Assembly (NCBI GenBank): GCA_018813375.1
Contig: JAHJBU010000049.1
Location: 1 to 32,159, forward strand
Origin: Patescibacteria group bacterium
GTDB taxonomy: Bacteria > Patescibacteriota > Microgenomatia > UBA1400 > PJMF01
DNA: 32,159 bases
Direction: 5' to 3'
The notes beneath the pieces were generated by a model that was not told where the DNA came from, searched no databases, and saw only the letters and a program-made list of their open reading frames with translations. Both the position numbers and the translations under genes were made by a program. Below are positions 16,859 through 24,729 of the stretch, in pieces; positions within the stretch are counted from its first letter, which is position 1; each line of letters begins with the position of its first letter.

Positions 16859-17971
16859 CTAGAGTTTTATGATTTCTTCTCTAATGAATTGATCTAAGTC
16901 ACCGTCTAAAACGCCAGCAGTATCTGAGGTTTCATATTTAGTGCGTGTATCTTTAACTAGTTGGTAAGGATGAAGGATATAGTTGCGGATTTGAGTTCCC
17001 CATGAGGCTTGTATATGTTTGCCCTTAACTTGGGCTAATTCTTGCTTTTGTTTTTGTTCTTCTTGCTTAGCCAAGATGGCCCTGAGTTTTTTTAAGGCTC
17101 TCTCTTTGTTTTGAATCTGGCTTCGTTCTTCTCTGCATTTAACAATGATTTTAGTAGGAACATGAGTCAGCTCAACTGCCGTGTTAACCTTATTCACATT
17201 TTGACCACCTGCTCCCCCAGAGCGGCTAAACTGCCATTGTAAATCACTGTTTTTTATTTCAATCTCTTTATTGTCTGATTCTATAAGTGGTAAAACTTCT
17301 ACTAATGCAAACGAAGTTTGGCGCAAATTATCAGCATTGAAAGGACTCAAGCGTACCAAGCGATGAGTGCCAGCTTCATGTTTTAAAAAACCATATGCAT
17401 AATTAGTACCAATTTCATACTCACAGCTTTTAATCCCAGCCTCGTCTCCACGCGATTCCAAGATAAATTGATGCTTCCAATTTTGTCTTTCAAAGTATCT
17501 CAGATACATTCGTTGTAGCATTTCTGTCCAGTCCATGGCTTCGGTTCCACCTTGTCCAGCGTGAATGGAAAGAATAGCTCCGCATGCATCATATTTGCCA
17601 TTTAGGAATTGGTTAAGCTCTAGATTTTTTACTTTGCTATGAAATTTTGGTAATAAAGAGATAACTTCTTTTTCAATACTGGCGTCATCGGCCTCTGTTA
17701 ATAACTCTATCATTGTTTGTAAATCTTGAGCTTGTTTTTGTACTGTTGTGATTTGATCTAGCTTAGATTGCAACTGCGCAATTTGTTGGGTTATTGCTTG
17801 AGCATCTGATTTATTCCAGAAATCAGTCTGGTAAGTTTGTTTTTGTAGCTTTTCAAGCTCGATTTTAATTTGTTTAATATCAAGACCAGCTAATATTTTT
17901 TTAGCTCTAGTTATGAGTTCATTGGATTTTTCTTGAGTCTGCTGGGTCATTGAGCGTATTGTAGCAGTCAA
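16859..17971 (-). CDS. prfB: Peptide chain release factor 2
   Basis: The product (up to 370 residues) is a class I release factor. GGQ, which triggers peptidyl-tRNA hydrolysis, is at 255-257 in RSGGAGGQNVNK, and the stop-codon recognition tripeptide SPF at 209-211 (RLSPFNADNLR) marks it as RF2, reading UAA and UGA. There is no in-frame UGA near the start, so the programmed +1 frameshift that controls prfB in many bacteria is absent. The longest frame starts with TTG at 17971, overlapping the upstream stop as TTGA; an ATG at 17950 (residue 8) is an equally good start. The gene's presence confirms UGA is a real stop codon in this genome. Confidence 0.93.
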   Translation of the reverse strand: MTATIRSMTQQTQEKSNELITRAKKILAGLDIKQIKIELEKLQKQTYQTDFWNKSDAQAITQQIAQLQSKLDQITTVQKQAQDLQTMIELLTEADDASIEKEVISLLPKFHSKVKNLELNQFLNGKYDACGAILSIHAGQGGTEAMDWTEMLQRMYLRYFERQNWKHQFILESRGDEAGIKSCEYEIGTNYAYGFLKHEAGTHRLVRLSPFNADNLRQTSFALVEVLPLIESDNKEIEIKNSDLQWQFSRSGGAGGQNVNKVNTAVELTHVPTKIIVKCREERSQIQNKERALKKLRAILAKQEEQKQKQELAQVKGKHIQASWGTQIRNYILHPYQLVKDTRTKYETSDTAGVLDGDLDQFIREEIIKL

Positions 17972-19506
17972 GGAGTTAATTCTACGAGCGTATCTTTATT
18001 TAGCTCAAATGATTGAGCTTGGCCTTGATAAGAGACATTGTATAGGGTTGGTGGCAAGCCAGCTTGTTTTTGGATCCAGATTGCTTTCTGCCCAGGCTGC
18101 TCATAATGAGTGAAGTTAATCAAGAGTTTTTTAGATGATTTCTCTGGAATAGTAATTAGAAAACCAATTTGTTTGAAAGATTTATTTTTAGAATTAGTAA
18201 TTAATTCCTCATTCCAGTTAGTGATTTTTGAATTATCAAAAATAATGTCTTGAACATTAAAATTTGTAGGAACAATAAAACGTTGATAGTTCACATAGGT
18301 TAGGTGATTGGCTTGGTCTTTATTTTCATTACTAGTTGTTGGTGGATAATTGTGATTGGTAAAATCAACCTTAATTTGAGTAGAGAATTTTTCTAAGTTA
18401 ATAGTCACAGCTCTATCTAGGTGTTGATTAGCTTTATTAATACCAACGTTTGATTCCACTAACATTAAAGAAGTAGTATGTGTGTGTTTAGATAATTGTC
18501 CAGCAATCTGTAGTTTTTCAAAAATTAATTGAAGTTCTGGATCATGCGAGAAAAACTGGAGATCTTTATGCCAAGCACTGTTGATAATTTCTTTTGCTAG
18601 AGATTTTTGTTTTAATGTATCCAAATCCCCTAATTTAATAATTAGTTGATTAAAGAAAGTAGAAAGAAAATGCTGTTTTTGTTGGCTGCCGGGGAAAAAT
18701 AGATTTCTATCAACTCTGGCAATATCTGCAAAATTTTTATCTGTAACAATTTGATCATAATCTTTTATATATATCGGTCCTGTTATTGCTAAGATTTTTT
18801 CAACTATAGGCAAATTAACAGCAATAGCTCCATCAATACCCGCTTCTTTTCCCCAAGCTAGATAGGTTAAAATTTGTTGAGCACTAGTTGGAAAATCGGG
18901 GTGCCAATTGGCATCACGCAGTCTCAAGCCATCTCCTCCACTTAGGTATTCTTTTGCGCCAGTTGGAGCTTGGATAAACCAATTAAATTGACCATCGGGA
19001 ACATAAATATCTTGGATTTCAAAAGAAGTTAGCACACCTTCATCTAACTCTAGTTTTGCATAAGAACCAAGAAAACCACCTGTTGCTCTAAGTTCTTCAC
19101 TATTTTGAAATAATAAAACATAATTTTGTTTTCCAGTTAGAATTTTCTCCGCAATAACGGCTAGGTCTTGTCCAATGGTGAGTTGGTCATATAGTTGATC
19201 ATATTGATTTTTAATAATTTTTTTAGCCAACCATGATTTCTGACTTTGATTAATAAAAGTATTAAGAGTTTGATCAAGTTTGATTAAATTAGTTTTTAAT
19301 TCAACTGCATTGGTTTGTTGTTTTTTTGGATTATCAATAAAGATATTTTGTCCATAATTAGTTGCGCTAATTAGAGTTTGCTGGGAAATTTTTATTAGTT
19401 TTAAACTAGTCAAAGCTAGCTTTAGAGTTGGAAGTGAAAATCCAACAAAAATTATCAATAAAAGAATAATAATCCACCTGGATTTCATATATAGACATTG
19501 TGCCAC
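17968..19506 (-). CDS. DUF4012 domain membrane-anchored protein
   Basis: A protein of about 506-512 residues with an N-terminal signal-anchor helix (about 11-29) and a large outside part. The central block matches DUF4012: YVLLFQNSEELRATGGFLGSY (129-149), a D-rich stretch, then LRLRDANWHPDFPTSAQ (195-210). DUF4012 proteins are common in CPR bacteria and in some Gram-positive polysaccharide loci; their biochemical role is not established. The longest frame starts with GTG at 19506, but the ATG at 19488 (residue 7) gives a cleaner signal anchor and is my preferred start. The gene sits 3 nt after the cyclophilin stop and overlaps the prfB start, so expression is likely shared. Confidence 0.85.
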   Translation of the reverse strand: MAQCLYMKSRWIIILLLIIFVGFSLPTLKLALTSLKLIKISQQTLISATNYGQNIFIDNPKKQQTNAVELKTNLIKLDQTLNTFINQSQKSWLAKKIIKNQYDQLYDQLTIGQDLAVIAEKILTGKQNYVLLFQNSEELRATGGFLGSYAKLELDEGVLTSFEIQDIYVPDGQFNWFIQAPTGAKEYLSGGDGLRLRDANWHPDFPTSAQQILTYLAWGKEAGIDGAIAVNLPIVEKILAITGPIYIKDYDQIVTDKNFADIARVDRNLFFPGSQQKQHFLSTFFNQLIIKLGDLDTLKQKSLAKEIINSAWHKDLQFFSHDPELQLIFEKLQIAGQLSKHTHTTSLMLVESNVGINKANQHLDRAVTINLEKFSTQIKVDFTNHNYPPTTSNENKDQANHLTYVNYQRFIVPTNFNVQDIIFDNSKITNWNEELITNSKNKSFKQIGFLITIPEKSSKKLLINFTHYEQPGQKAIWIQKQAGLPPTLYNVSYQGQAQSFELNKDTLVELTP

Positions 19507-19509
19507 AAA

Positions 19510-20175
19510 TTATTTAAAGATGACGGAAAGAATTTTATCACCTTGTTCAATCTGACCGAGCACTTCTAGGCCAGTTATGATTTCACCAAAAACAGCATGT
19601 TTGCCATCTAGCCAAGGAGTGGCTTCATAAGTAATGAAAAATTGACTCCCACCAGTATTGGGACCAGAGTTAGCCATAGAAAGAACGCCGGCTTTATCAT
19701 GTGTTAGCTCTGGATGAAATTCATCAGCAATTTGGTAGCCAGGTCCACCTGTACCCCAACGGGCTTCCTGACTTGGATCTTTAGTAAGAGGATCGCCAAC
19801 CTGGGCCATGAAATTTTCAATCACTCTGTGAAAAATAATTCCGTTATAAAAACCTTCTTTGGCTAAGGTTAAAAAGTTAATTGTAGTCAGAGGAGCTTTG
19901 TCCCTAAAAAGAGCAAAGGTCATATCTCCTTTTGTAGTTGTTAGTGTAGCTTGGGTAGCCTCAATAGGCTCAAAATCATTTAATGATTTCATAAGAGTGT
20001 TGTCTTTCTGTTCTTGATTATTATTTAAAGGGCTAGGGGGAGTTTGTTCGGCTTGGTTTTGATCAAGATCAATATTTTTAGTGAGTTTGATATTTTGATC
20101 AGAAGCTGTTTGATTGCAGCCAGCAAAAATAAAACTGCTAATTAATATTATAAATAAGAAGGAAAATTTTTTCAT
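19510..20175 (-). CDS. Lipoprotein peptidyl-prolyl isomerase (cyclophilin type)
   Basis: A 221-residue exported folding helper. The first 20 residues are a lipoprotein signal ending in the lipobox FAGC (lipidated C20). After a charged linker of about 55 residues comes a compact bacterial cyclophilin domain: FALFRDKAPLTTINF, the catalytic arginine in FHRVIENFMAQVGDP, then GGPGYQIADEF and NTGGSQFFIT. It should catalyse proline isomerisation in secreted proteins at the outer face of the membrane. It leads the run with the DUF4012 gene and prfB. A promoter with its -10 ending 9 nt before the ATG fits a near-leaderless transcript. Confidence 0.92.
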   Translation of the reverse strand: MKKFSFLFIILISSFIFAGCNQTASDQNIKLTKNIDLDQNQAEQTPPSPLNNNQEQKDNTLMKSLNDFEPIEATQATLTTTKGDMTFALFRDKAPLTTINFLTLAKEGFYNGIIFHRVIENFMAQVGDPLTKDPSQEARWGTGGPGYQIADEFHPELTHDKAGVLSMANSGPNTGGSQFFITYEATPWLDGKHAVFGEIITGLEVLGQIEQGDKILSVIFK

Positions 20176-20184
20176 ATGAAGAGA

Positions 20185-20212
20185 AGTATAAACAAGAAGG
20201 AGGTGAAAACAA
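20185..20212 (-). promoter_or_regulatory. Putative promoter of the cyclophilin operon
   Basis: On the minus strand TTGTTT (20207-20212), a 16-nt spacer and TATACT (20185-20190) precede the ATG at 20175 by 9 nt. No Shine-Dalgarno sequence is present. The spacer contains TCACCTCCTT, identical to the anti-Shine-Dalgarno end of 16S rRNA. Confidence 0.5.
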
Positions 20213-20255
20213 AGCCTACTTTTTGCAAAGAATTATTTAGCAATAAATATTTTAT

Positions 20256-20486
20256 CTAAATTCGTTTCAAAATTTCTAAATATTCGTCGTGGTTAATTCC
20301 CAGCGTGCGTAGATTGTTGCGGATAATAAAGACTGGTAGTTGTTTATAGGTGGGTAAAATTATTGGTCGTTTCAAGTTAGTTCGCCAGTAGACCCGATGA
20401 TCGCCTTTCTGTCTTTTAAATTCACAACCTATAAATAACAAAAACTTTTCAAATTTTTTCCAGCTAATCGGAACAATTTTAGGCAT
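20256..20486 (-). CDS. hicA: HicA-family mRNA interferase toxin
   Basis: A 76-residue HicA/YcfA-like protein with the double-stranded-RNA-binding-like fold. The signature is FLLFIGCEFKRQKGDHRVYW, with the expected catalytic histidine H30 in GDH, followed by the basic strand and PTYKQLP near 50-56. HicA toxins cleave mRNA on stalled cells and are neutralised by HicB. The start overlaps the hicB stop by 8 nt, so the antitoxin gene comes first, the reverse of the E. coli order. Whether it is active as a toxin cannot be told from sequence. Confidence 0.85.
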   Translation of the reverse strand: MPKIVPISWKKFEKFLLFIGCEFKRQKGDHRVYWRTNLKRPIILPTYKQLPVFIIRNNLRTLGINHDEYLEILKRI

Positions 20487-20787
20487 ATGCGAATGGTAGG
20501 GGCTGATTAAGTGAGAATTGCTGCATTTGGCTAGATACTACTACTGGTGGAGTTAGGTTTTTCTTTTTCTTTTCCCATCCTAACTCAGATAGAACTTCTT
20601 CTAAAGTTCCTTTTTCGACCAGCTCTTCAAAAAAAATACTAATAATTTCTTTAAAATTTTCTTGTGCTTTCTCAAAGGATTCGCCTACAGCAGAAAGATC
20701 AACTGCGGGAGAATAGGCAATAAAATTCTCACCTTCTTTTAGGACCATCATTGGCAAGCTAAAGTTGATATTTGTTTTTTTAGACAT
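20479..20787 (-). CDS. hicB: HicB-family antitoxin
   Basis: A 102-residue HicB-like protein. The partial RNase-H-like domain is seen as the strand MVLKEGENFIAYSPAVDLSAVG (a stretch in which EGENFIAYSP is the key) followed by the helix SFEKAQENFKEIISIFFEELVEKG. The last 30 residues (after GWEKKKK) are not recognisable as a helix-turn-helix or ribbon-helix-helix, so autorepression by direct DNA binding is doubtful. It overlaps hicA by 8 nt. It is divergent from the 20818 gene, with an extended -10 ending 8 nt before its ATG. Confidence 0.82.
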   Translation of the reverse strand: MSKKTNINFSLPMMVLKEGENFIAYSPAVDLSAVGESFEKAQENFKEIISIFFEELVEKGTLEEVLSELGWEKKKKNLTPPVVVSSQMQQFSLNQPLPFAYA

Positions 20788-20795
20788 ATATTAAT

Positions 20796-20804
20796 ATTCT
20801 AACA
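20796..20804 (-). promoter_or_regulatory. Extended -10 element for hicBA
   Basis: The minus strand reads TGTTAGAAT, an extended -10 (TG-n-TAGAAT), ending 8 nt before the hicB ATG. No Shine-Dalgarno sequence is present, so the predicted message is nearly leaderless. Confidence 0.45.
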
Positions 20805-20817
20805 AAAAGTAATCTAA

Positions 20818-21498
20818 TTGGATAGTCAAGAGATTAAATTGCAGTCATTGCTGGTGAAATTAAAGAGAAATTTTGGTATTATGAAGGATATGGCAGAAAA
20901 TTTAAGCAAAGGGGAACCAAGCAAAGAAAAAAAGCCCGGCTTTTTTGCTAGAATTAGAAAAAGTCTAGTAAGAGAAGAGACTGGTGCTCCTAAACTAGAG
21001 GCTGAATCTGAAGTGTCTCAAGCCGTAAATTTCAATACAGCTAGGTATGAAGCTGATTCAGGACTTCATACAGGATTAATTGGGCTGGAATATCTTACCA
21101 ATAAATTTCTTGAGCTTGCATTTAACAGACGTCAAAAAGATGCAGGGGTTTTTAATAACTTAGGGCAATATGATTATCTCCATCAAGTAGCTCAGGACTA
21201 TCTTAATAAATTTCCGAATCCTCAAAAATTTTTTCAGCAATTTATTTTTCAATTACTTGATGCTAAAGAAAATAAAGACTTTTTTCGAATTACTCATAAT
21301 ATGAATATGTATTTAAACGGGTATAAAAAAGCATGGACTGATTCTCAACAGACTTATGCAAAAATTCCAGAGATGTTTAGAATTCAAATGCAAGAGGCTG
21401 AGGATAGAAATAAAGAAGTTAAAGTTATTTTAGATACTATTGACGAGGCATTTACCACATTTGAAGCAGTAGCTCATGAAAAGGAAATGACTTTTTAG
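20818..21498 (+). CDS. Unrecognised helical protein, first of a pair
   Basis: I do not recognise this protein of up to 226 residues. No signal peptide or transmembrane helix is visible. Residues 1-75 are charged and probably flexible, with a basic patch PGFFARIRKSLVR (41-53); the rest is strongly helical, with aromatic-rich segments such as NKFPNPQKFFQQFIFQLL and THNMNMYLNGYKKAW. The longest frame starts with TTG at 20818; the first ATG is at 20881 (residue 22), which would remove an amphipathic start. Neither has a good Shine-Dalgarno site, so the start is uncertain. It is divergent from hicBA and followed after 16 nt by a similar-sized helical protein, with which it may work. Confidence 0.6.
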   Translation: MDSQEIKLQSLLVKLKRNFGIMKDMAENLSKGEPSKEKKPGFFARIRKSLVREETGAPKLEAESEVSQAVNFNTARYEADSGLHTGLIGLEYLTNKFLELAFNRRQKDAGVFNNLGQYDYLHQVAQDYLNKFPNPQKFFQQFIFQLLDAKENKDFFRITHNMNMYLNGYKKAWTDSQQTYAKIPEMFRIQMQEAEDRNKEVKVILDTIDEAFTTFEAVAHEKEMTF

Positions 21499-21514
21499 TT
21501 TTTAATATCAAGAT

Positions 21515-22162
21515 ATGAAAATCGAATCAAGCATGAACCCAAAATCAATTATTAAATCATCAGATGTTGAGCTGAGACAATTTCAAGAACTTCCTTCAAG
21601 GTTAAAGCAAGTAGCAGGCGAAGCGCTTCAAGGTATGGATTTTTTAAGAAGTTGCGGGGAAGAAATTATCCAACAGTTAGATAATCTTGTCGCTAATTTT
21701 TCAGATGTTCGGAAAAAATATCATGATCCAGCCATTGAAAATTTAAGAAGAAGAATTTCTAATTGGGATCAATCATTTGCTCAAGATTTAATAAAAGCGG
21801 TGACTGCTGGAAAATTTGAGAACTATGAAAAGACTCCGGGAGCTAAATTTTATTTAGAGAGCATGTTTCGCACTATAGTTGCTGTTACACATGAATTTGA
21901 TCTCTTGTTAAACAAATATGAAGAATCCCATAAGACAGCCCGAGAAGAACTGCAAGAGAAATATGGAAGTATTAGAGACACTAATGCCCGTCAATATACA
22001 GAACTTGCTGAAAAGCCAGTAGATGTTTACTGGGATGGTCTTGCTAGTATTCACGATAATGTAGTTCCAAAAGTAAGGCGAATAGGCGATGAGCTTGGTT
22101 CTAAAGTTATAAAAATCGAAAAAATGTTGGCAGATCAATTAGGAGATCGAGCTTCAAGCTAG
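21515..22162 (+). CDS. Unrecognised helical protein, second of a pair
   Basis: A 215-residue cytoplasmic protein I cannot assign. It is almost entirely helix-forming: an N-terminal segment (about 18-62), a middle with FYLESMFRTIVAVTHEFDLLL (126-146) and a C-terminal coiled-coil-like part from about 150. There are no catalytic motifs, metal ligands or membrane segments. The overall look is that of a structural or scaffold protein. It shares strand, spacing (16 nt) and composition with the preceding gene. Starts at 21515 and 21533 (residue 7) are both possible; neither has a clear ribosome-binding site. A strong hairpin lies 56 nt past its stop. Confidence 0.65.
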   Translation: MKIESSMNPKSIIKSSDVELRQFQELPSRLKQVAGEALQGMDFLRSCGEEIIQQLDNLVANFSDVRKKYHDPAIENLRRRISNWDQSFAQDLIKAVTAGKFENYEKTPGAKFYLESMFRTIVAVTHEFDLLLNKYEESHKTAREELQEKYGSIRDTNARQYTELAEKPVDVYWDGLASIHDNVVPKVRRIGDELGSKVIKIEKMLADQLGDRASS

Positions 22163-22207
22163 ATGGTTAATCGCTTTTTTTTCTTTGAATTGCAAAAAAC
22201 TAAAAAA

Positions 22208-22363
22208 TTACAAAGATAAAAGACTGTAGGTTTTTTGTACAGTCTTTTGATTGTCAGGATTTTGCCAATCTTCTTCATTTATTACAAAAGTTTCGAGATA
22301 ATGCAATGTGTCCTCGGCAATTTTTGTAAGTCCATATTGATGAGTAAGATCAGATTTTAGTAT
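22208..22363 (-). other. Frameshifted C-terminal extension of the 22350-23081 gene
   Basis: After the 8-A run (plus-strand T at 22363-22370) a second minus-strand frame is open for 51 codons, to a TAA at 22208. It reads like genuine protein, for example KIAEDTLHYLETFV and NEEDWQNPDNQK, and joins smoothly to the upstream frame if the run had seven As. It has no start of its own. I therefore take 22208-22349, otherwise an empty gap, as the true end of the upstream gene. Confidence 0.7.
22218..22248. terminator. Bidirectional Rho-independent terminator hairpin
   Basis: A perfect 11-bp inverted repeat (AAAAGACTGTA, 9-nt loop, TACAGTCTTTT) has an A-run on one side and a T-run on the other, so it could end transcription in both directions between the convergent genes at 21515 (+) and 22350 (-). 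It lies inside the last codons of the frameshifted extension, next to that frame's stop. Confidence 0.72.
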
Positions 22364-23081
22364 TTTTTTTATCTTGCCCAGTTTTTAAGTTTAGAGCAAT
22401 AAGACTAGCTGCTTCTCCAGCTGCCCAAGGACGATTCTGGAAAGTGTCGCAATTACCATAAATAACATAATCTTTATAAAACAGAAAGTCGAGAGAAGTC
22501 GCACAAAAGTTTGTTGCAACCAAATTTTCTTTTACTAGAGAAAGAGGGATAATCGTTCTTGACACGTTTGTCCCCGTGGATAGTAAGACGTACTCTCCTT
22601 TGTTGTCGTCAATTACAATTGTCGCACCAAAGATCGAAACAGTACCAGTAATTTTAATTACTGCTTGATTTTTTTTATCATAAACAATAATTTCACCTAT
22701 TTTTTCTGGCGTATCTCCTTTTTGATTTATCAAGTAAACAGAATAATTGTTATTCTCTCCTAATAACTCTTTATTTATAAAATCCTCAAGTTTTACATTG
22801 GTTGTTGGGGTAGTGGTGGGAATACTCGTTAGCTCTTGTTTAATAGCTGCTGGAGGTTGATTAGTTTCTGGTGTTGGACTTGGTAAATAAGATTGACTAT
22901 TTTTTGTTTTAAAGTAATTTGATGCAAATACTCCTATCATTATTATAAATAAAAGTGTGAGAATTGCAGTTGAAACCATCCAAAAATTGATTTTTGACTT
23001 GATTTTAATTTCAGTTGGCTTATCAGGAAATTGATCAATCTGATTAATGCTTTGATCACTAGAATTTATTTGATTTTCCAT
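22350..23081 (-). CDS. Membrane-anchored protein of unknown function, probably frameshifted at its 3' end
   Basis: As read, 243 residues: a polar cytoplasmic start, one transmembrane helix (about 34-54), a Pro/Thr-rich linker (about 65-94, PSPTPETNQPP then PTTTPTT) and an extracytoplasmic beta-rich domain. I recognise no family. The linker resembles that of other CPR surface proteins. The reading frame ends in KKNTKI just after a run of eight As; with seven the frame would go on for 51 more well-formed residues to a TAA at 22208. GGAG about 8 nt before the ATG is a proper Shine-Dalgarno site. The gene faces the 21515 gene, and a bidirectional terminator separates the two. Confidence 0.7.
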   Translation of the reverse strand: MENQINSSDQSINQIDQFPDKPTEIKIKSKINFWMVSTAILTLLFIIMIGVFASNYFKTKNSQSYLPSPTPETNQPPAAIKQELTSIPTTTPTTNVKLEDFINKELLGENNNYSVYLINQKGDTPEKIGEIIVYDKKNQAVIKITGTVSIFGATIVIDDNKGEYVLLSTGTNVSRTIIPLSLVKENLVATNFCATSLDFLFYKDYVIYGNCDTFQNRPWAAGEAASLIALNLKTGQDKKNTKI

Positions 23082-23219
23082 TTTTTATCTCCAGATAAAA
23101 GCATATCACATTTTTAAAACCGGCAATTATGCAAGATTCAACAACCTCTTCAACACCTTTTTCCCAGATATGAAATCGCTTGGGTTAATGTATTCCTATG
23201 GGTTATTGAATCCTTTTAG

Positions 23220-23225
23220 TATAAT
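23220..23225 (+). promoter_or_regulatory. -10 hexamer close to def start
   Basis: A perfect TATAAT ends 9 nt before the def ATG at 23235. No good -35 lies at 16-18 nt and no Shine-Dalgarno sequence follows. Expected leader about 3 nt. The remaining part of the 153-nt gap (23082-23219) shows nothing I can name. Confidence 0.55.
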
Positions 23226-23234
23226 AGCGATATT

Positions 23235-23801
23235 ATGAATATGACTAAAAACCTACTACAAATTGCCTTACTAGGGCATCCCGTTCTTAGAAAGAAAGCT
23301 CAAAGAGTAAAGTCTATAAAAGAAAGAGCTGTTCAAAGTTTGATTGATGACCTAATTTATACTGTTATGGATGCTAATGGAGTGGGTATTGCTGCACCTC
23401 AAGTTTATCGGTCGTTACAGATATTTATAATGGCGTCACATCCAAATGAGAGATACCCAAATGCACCCGAGATGCCTGCTACTCCAGTAATTAACCCTAA
23501 AATTACTCATTATAGTGAAGAAACTGAACTAGACTGGGAGGGCTGCTTAAGCATGCCCGGAGTAAGAGCTTTAGTGCCTCGTTCAAAAACAATAAAAGTA
23601 ACTTTTCAAGATAGAGAGGGTAATAAACATTGTGATGAATATGAAGGCTTTATCGCTCGCATATTCCAGCATGAGTATGATCATCTTAATGGTTTAGTTT
23701 TTTTTGATAGGCTAGATAGTTTGAAAGACATTTATATGGAGAAAGAATATAAAAAGATTATTTCTACACATAAATTAGTAAGGTATGATATTATCTGTTA
23801 A
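23235..23801 (+). CDS. def: Peptide deformylase
   Basis: A 188-residue cytoplasmic metalloenzyme that removes the formyl group from the N-terminal methionine of new proteins. All three family motifs are intact: GVGIAAPQ (49-56), EGCLS (102-106) with the metal ligand C104, and HEYDH (146-150) supplying two histidine ligands and the catalytic glutamate. The start could also be the ATG two codons later (23241). It has its own -10 directly upstream and is followed after 3 nt by the SPFH gene, with which it should be co-transcribed. The pairing has no obvious functional logic. Confidence 0.95.
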   Translation: MNMTKNLLQIALLGHPVLRKKAQRVKSIKERAVQSLIDDLIYTVMDANGVGIAAPQVYRSLQIFIMASHPNERYPNAPEMPATPVINPKITHYSEETELDWEGCLSMPGVRALVPRSKTIKVTFQDREGNKHCDEYEGFIARIFQHEYDHLNGLVFFDRLDSLKDIYMEKEYKKIISTHKLVRYDIIC

Positions 23802-23804
23802 TAT

Positions 23805-24686
23805 ATGAACGAATACTTTCGCATGCCTGATTTTAGGAAATTCTTTATTAGTTATTTTACCCCTGCTATTGTTATAGTCTTGTTTTTATTGTCAATTAGA
23901 ATTATTTCTGCGGGTGAAGTTTCGGTTGTTGCTAGATTTGGAAGAGTAACAGGCAGAGTGCTTGATCCAGGTGCTCACCTTATAATTCCGCTTGTAGAAA
24001 ATACGAAGTCATACAACACCAAAAAAATAATTTATGAGACTTCTACAGTAGATAAGCAAAAGGCTTCTGAAGCAGACTATAAAGATTATCCTGTGGATAC
24101 CAATACTGAGGATGGACAACAAGTAAATATTTTTTACACAGTAAGATTCAGTATTGACTCGACAAAAGCAGCCTGGATAGCACAAAACATCGGTTCAGAA
24201 ATTGCTTTGGTTGAAAAAGTTGTAAAGACAGAGTCTAGGATTTGGGCAAGAAATGTTCCCAGAAGATTTTCTGCACACATGCTTTACACTGGTGACGGGT
24301 CAATTAAAGTTCAGAACGAAATATTTGACGCTTTAAAACCCACATTTGAGGAAAACGGGTTGGTTTTAGATTCTGTGGGAATTAGAGAAATTCAGTTTAC
24401 AGACCAATACATAAGCGCCATAGAAACTAAGCAGATTGAAGCTGTAAAAGTGGAAACCGAACAAAATATAGCTGAACAGGCAAAGCATCAGAAAGACGCC
24501 AGAATTACTCAGGCTCAAGGTGAGGCAGAGGAGCAAAGACTGCAAAGACTAACGCTTGATGCTCAAGTTTTACAAAAAATAAGCCTGGATAACCAAAAGT
24601 TATTTATTGAAAAGTGGAATGGAACAATGCCGAAAATTATCGGCTCAGAGGACATGTTGTTTGATGTTTCAAATATTATTGAGTAA
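23805..24686 (+). CDS. SPFH/prohibitin-family membrane protein
   Basis: A 293-residue protein with an N-terminal transmembrane helix (about 16-36) leading straight into a band-7/SPFH domain: GEVSVVARFGRVTG, the DPGAHLIIPLVE motif (54-65) and the following TNTEDGQQVNIFYTVRF strand. From about 205 it becomes a long charged helix (ETKQIEAVKVETEQNIAEQ and onwards), the usual oligomerisation coiled coil. SPFH proteins build ring-like or cage-like membrane platforms and, as HflK/HflC, modulate FtsH. No partner protease or NfeD gene is nearby, so the exact role is open. The start lies 3 nt after the def stop; the ATG six codons later is also possible. Confidence 0.85.
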   Translation: MNEYFRMPDFRKFFISYFTPAIVIVLFLLSIRIISAGEVSVVARFGRVTGRVLDPGAHLIIPLVENTKSYNTKKIIYETSTVDKQKASEADYKDYPVDTNTEDGQQVNIFYTVRFSIDSTKAAWIAQNIGSEIALVEKVVKTESRIWARNVPRRFSAHMLYTGDGSIKVQNEIFDALKPTFEENGLVLDSVGIREIQFTDQYISAIETKQIEAVKVETEQNIAEQAKHQKDARITQAQGEAEEQRLQRLTLDAQVLQKISLDNQKLFIEKWNGTMPKIIGSEDMLFDVSNIIE

Positions 24687-24729
24687 ATAGCTTGTTCTCC
24701 CTAACGATTCCGCAACCGAACCCGGTAAA

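Noticed and set aside
17940..17971. Programmed +1 frameshift in prfB
   Set aside because: No in-frame UGA interrupts the early codons; the frame is open from the start codon through GGQ.
24687..24729. Terminator between the convergent SPFH and murF-like genes
   Set aside because: The 43-nt gap has no inverted repeat or T-run.
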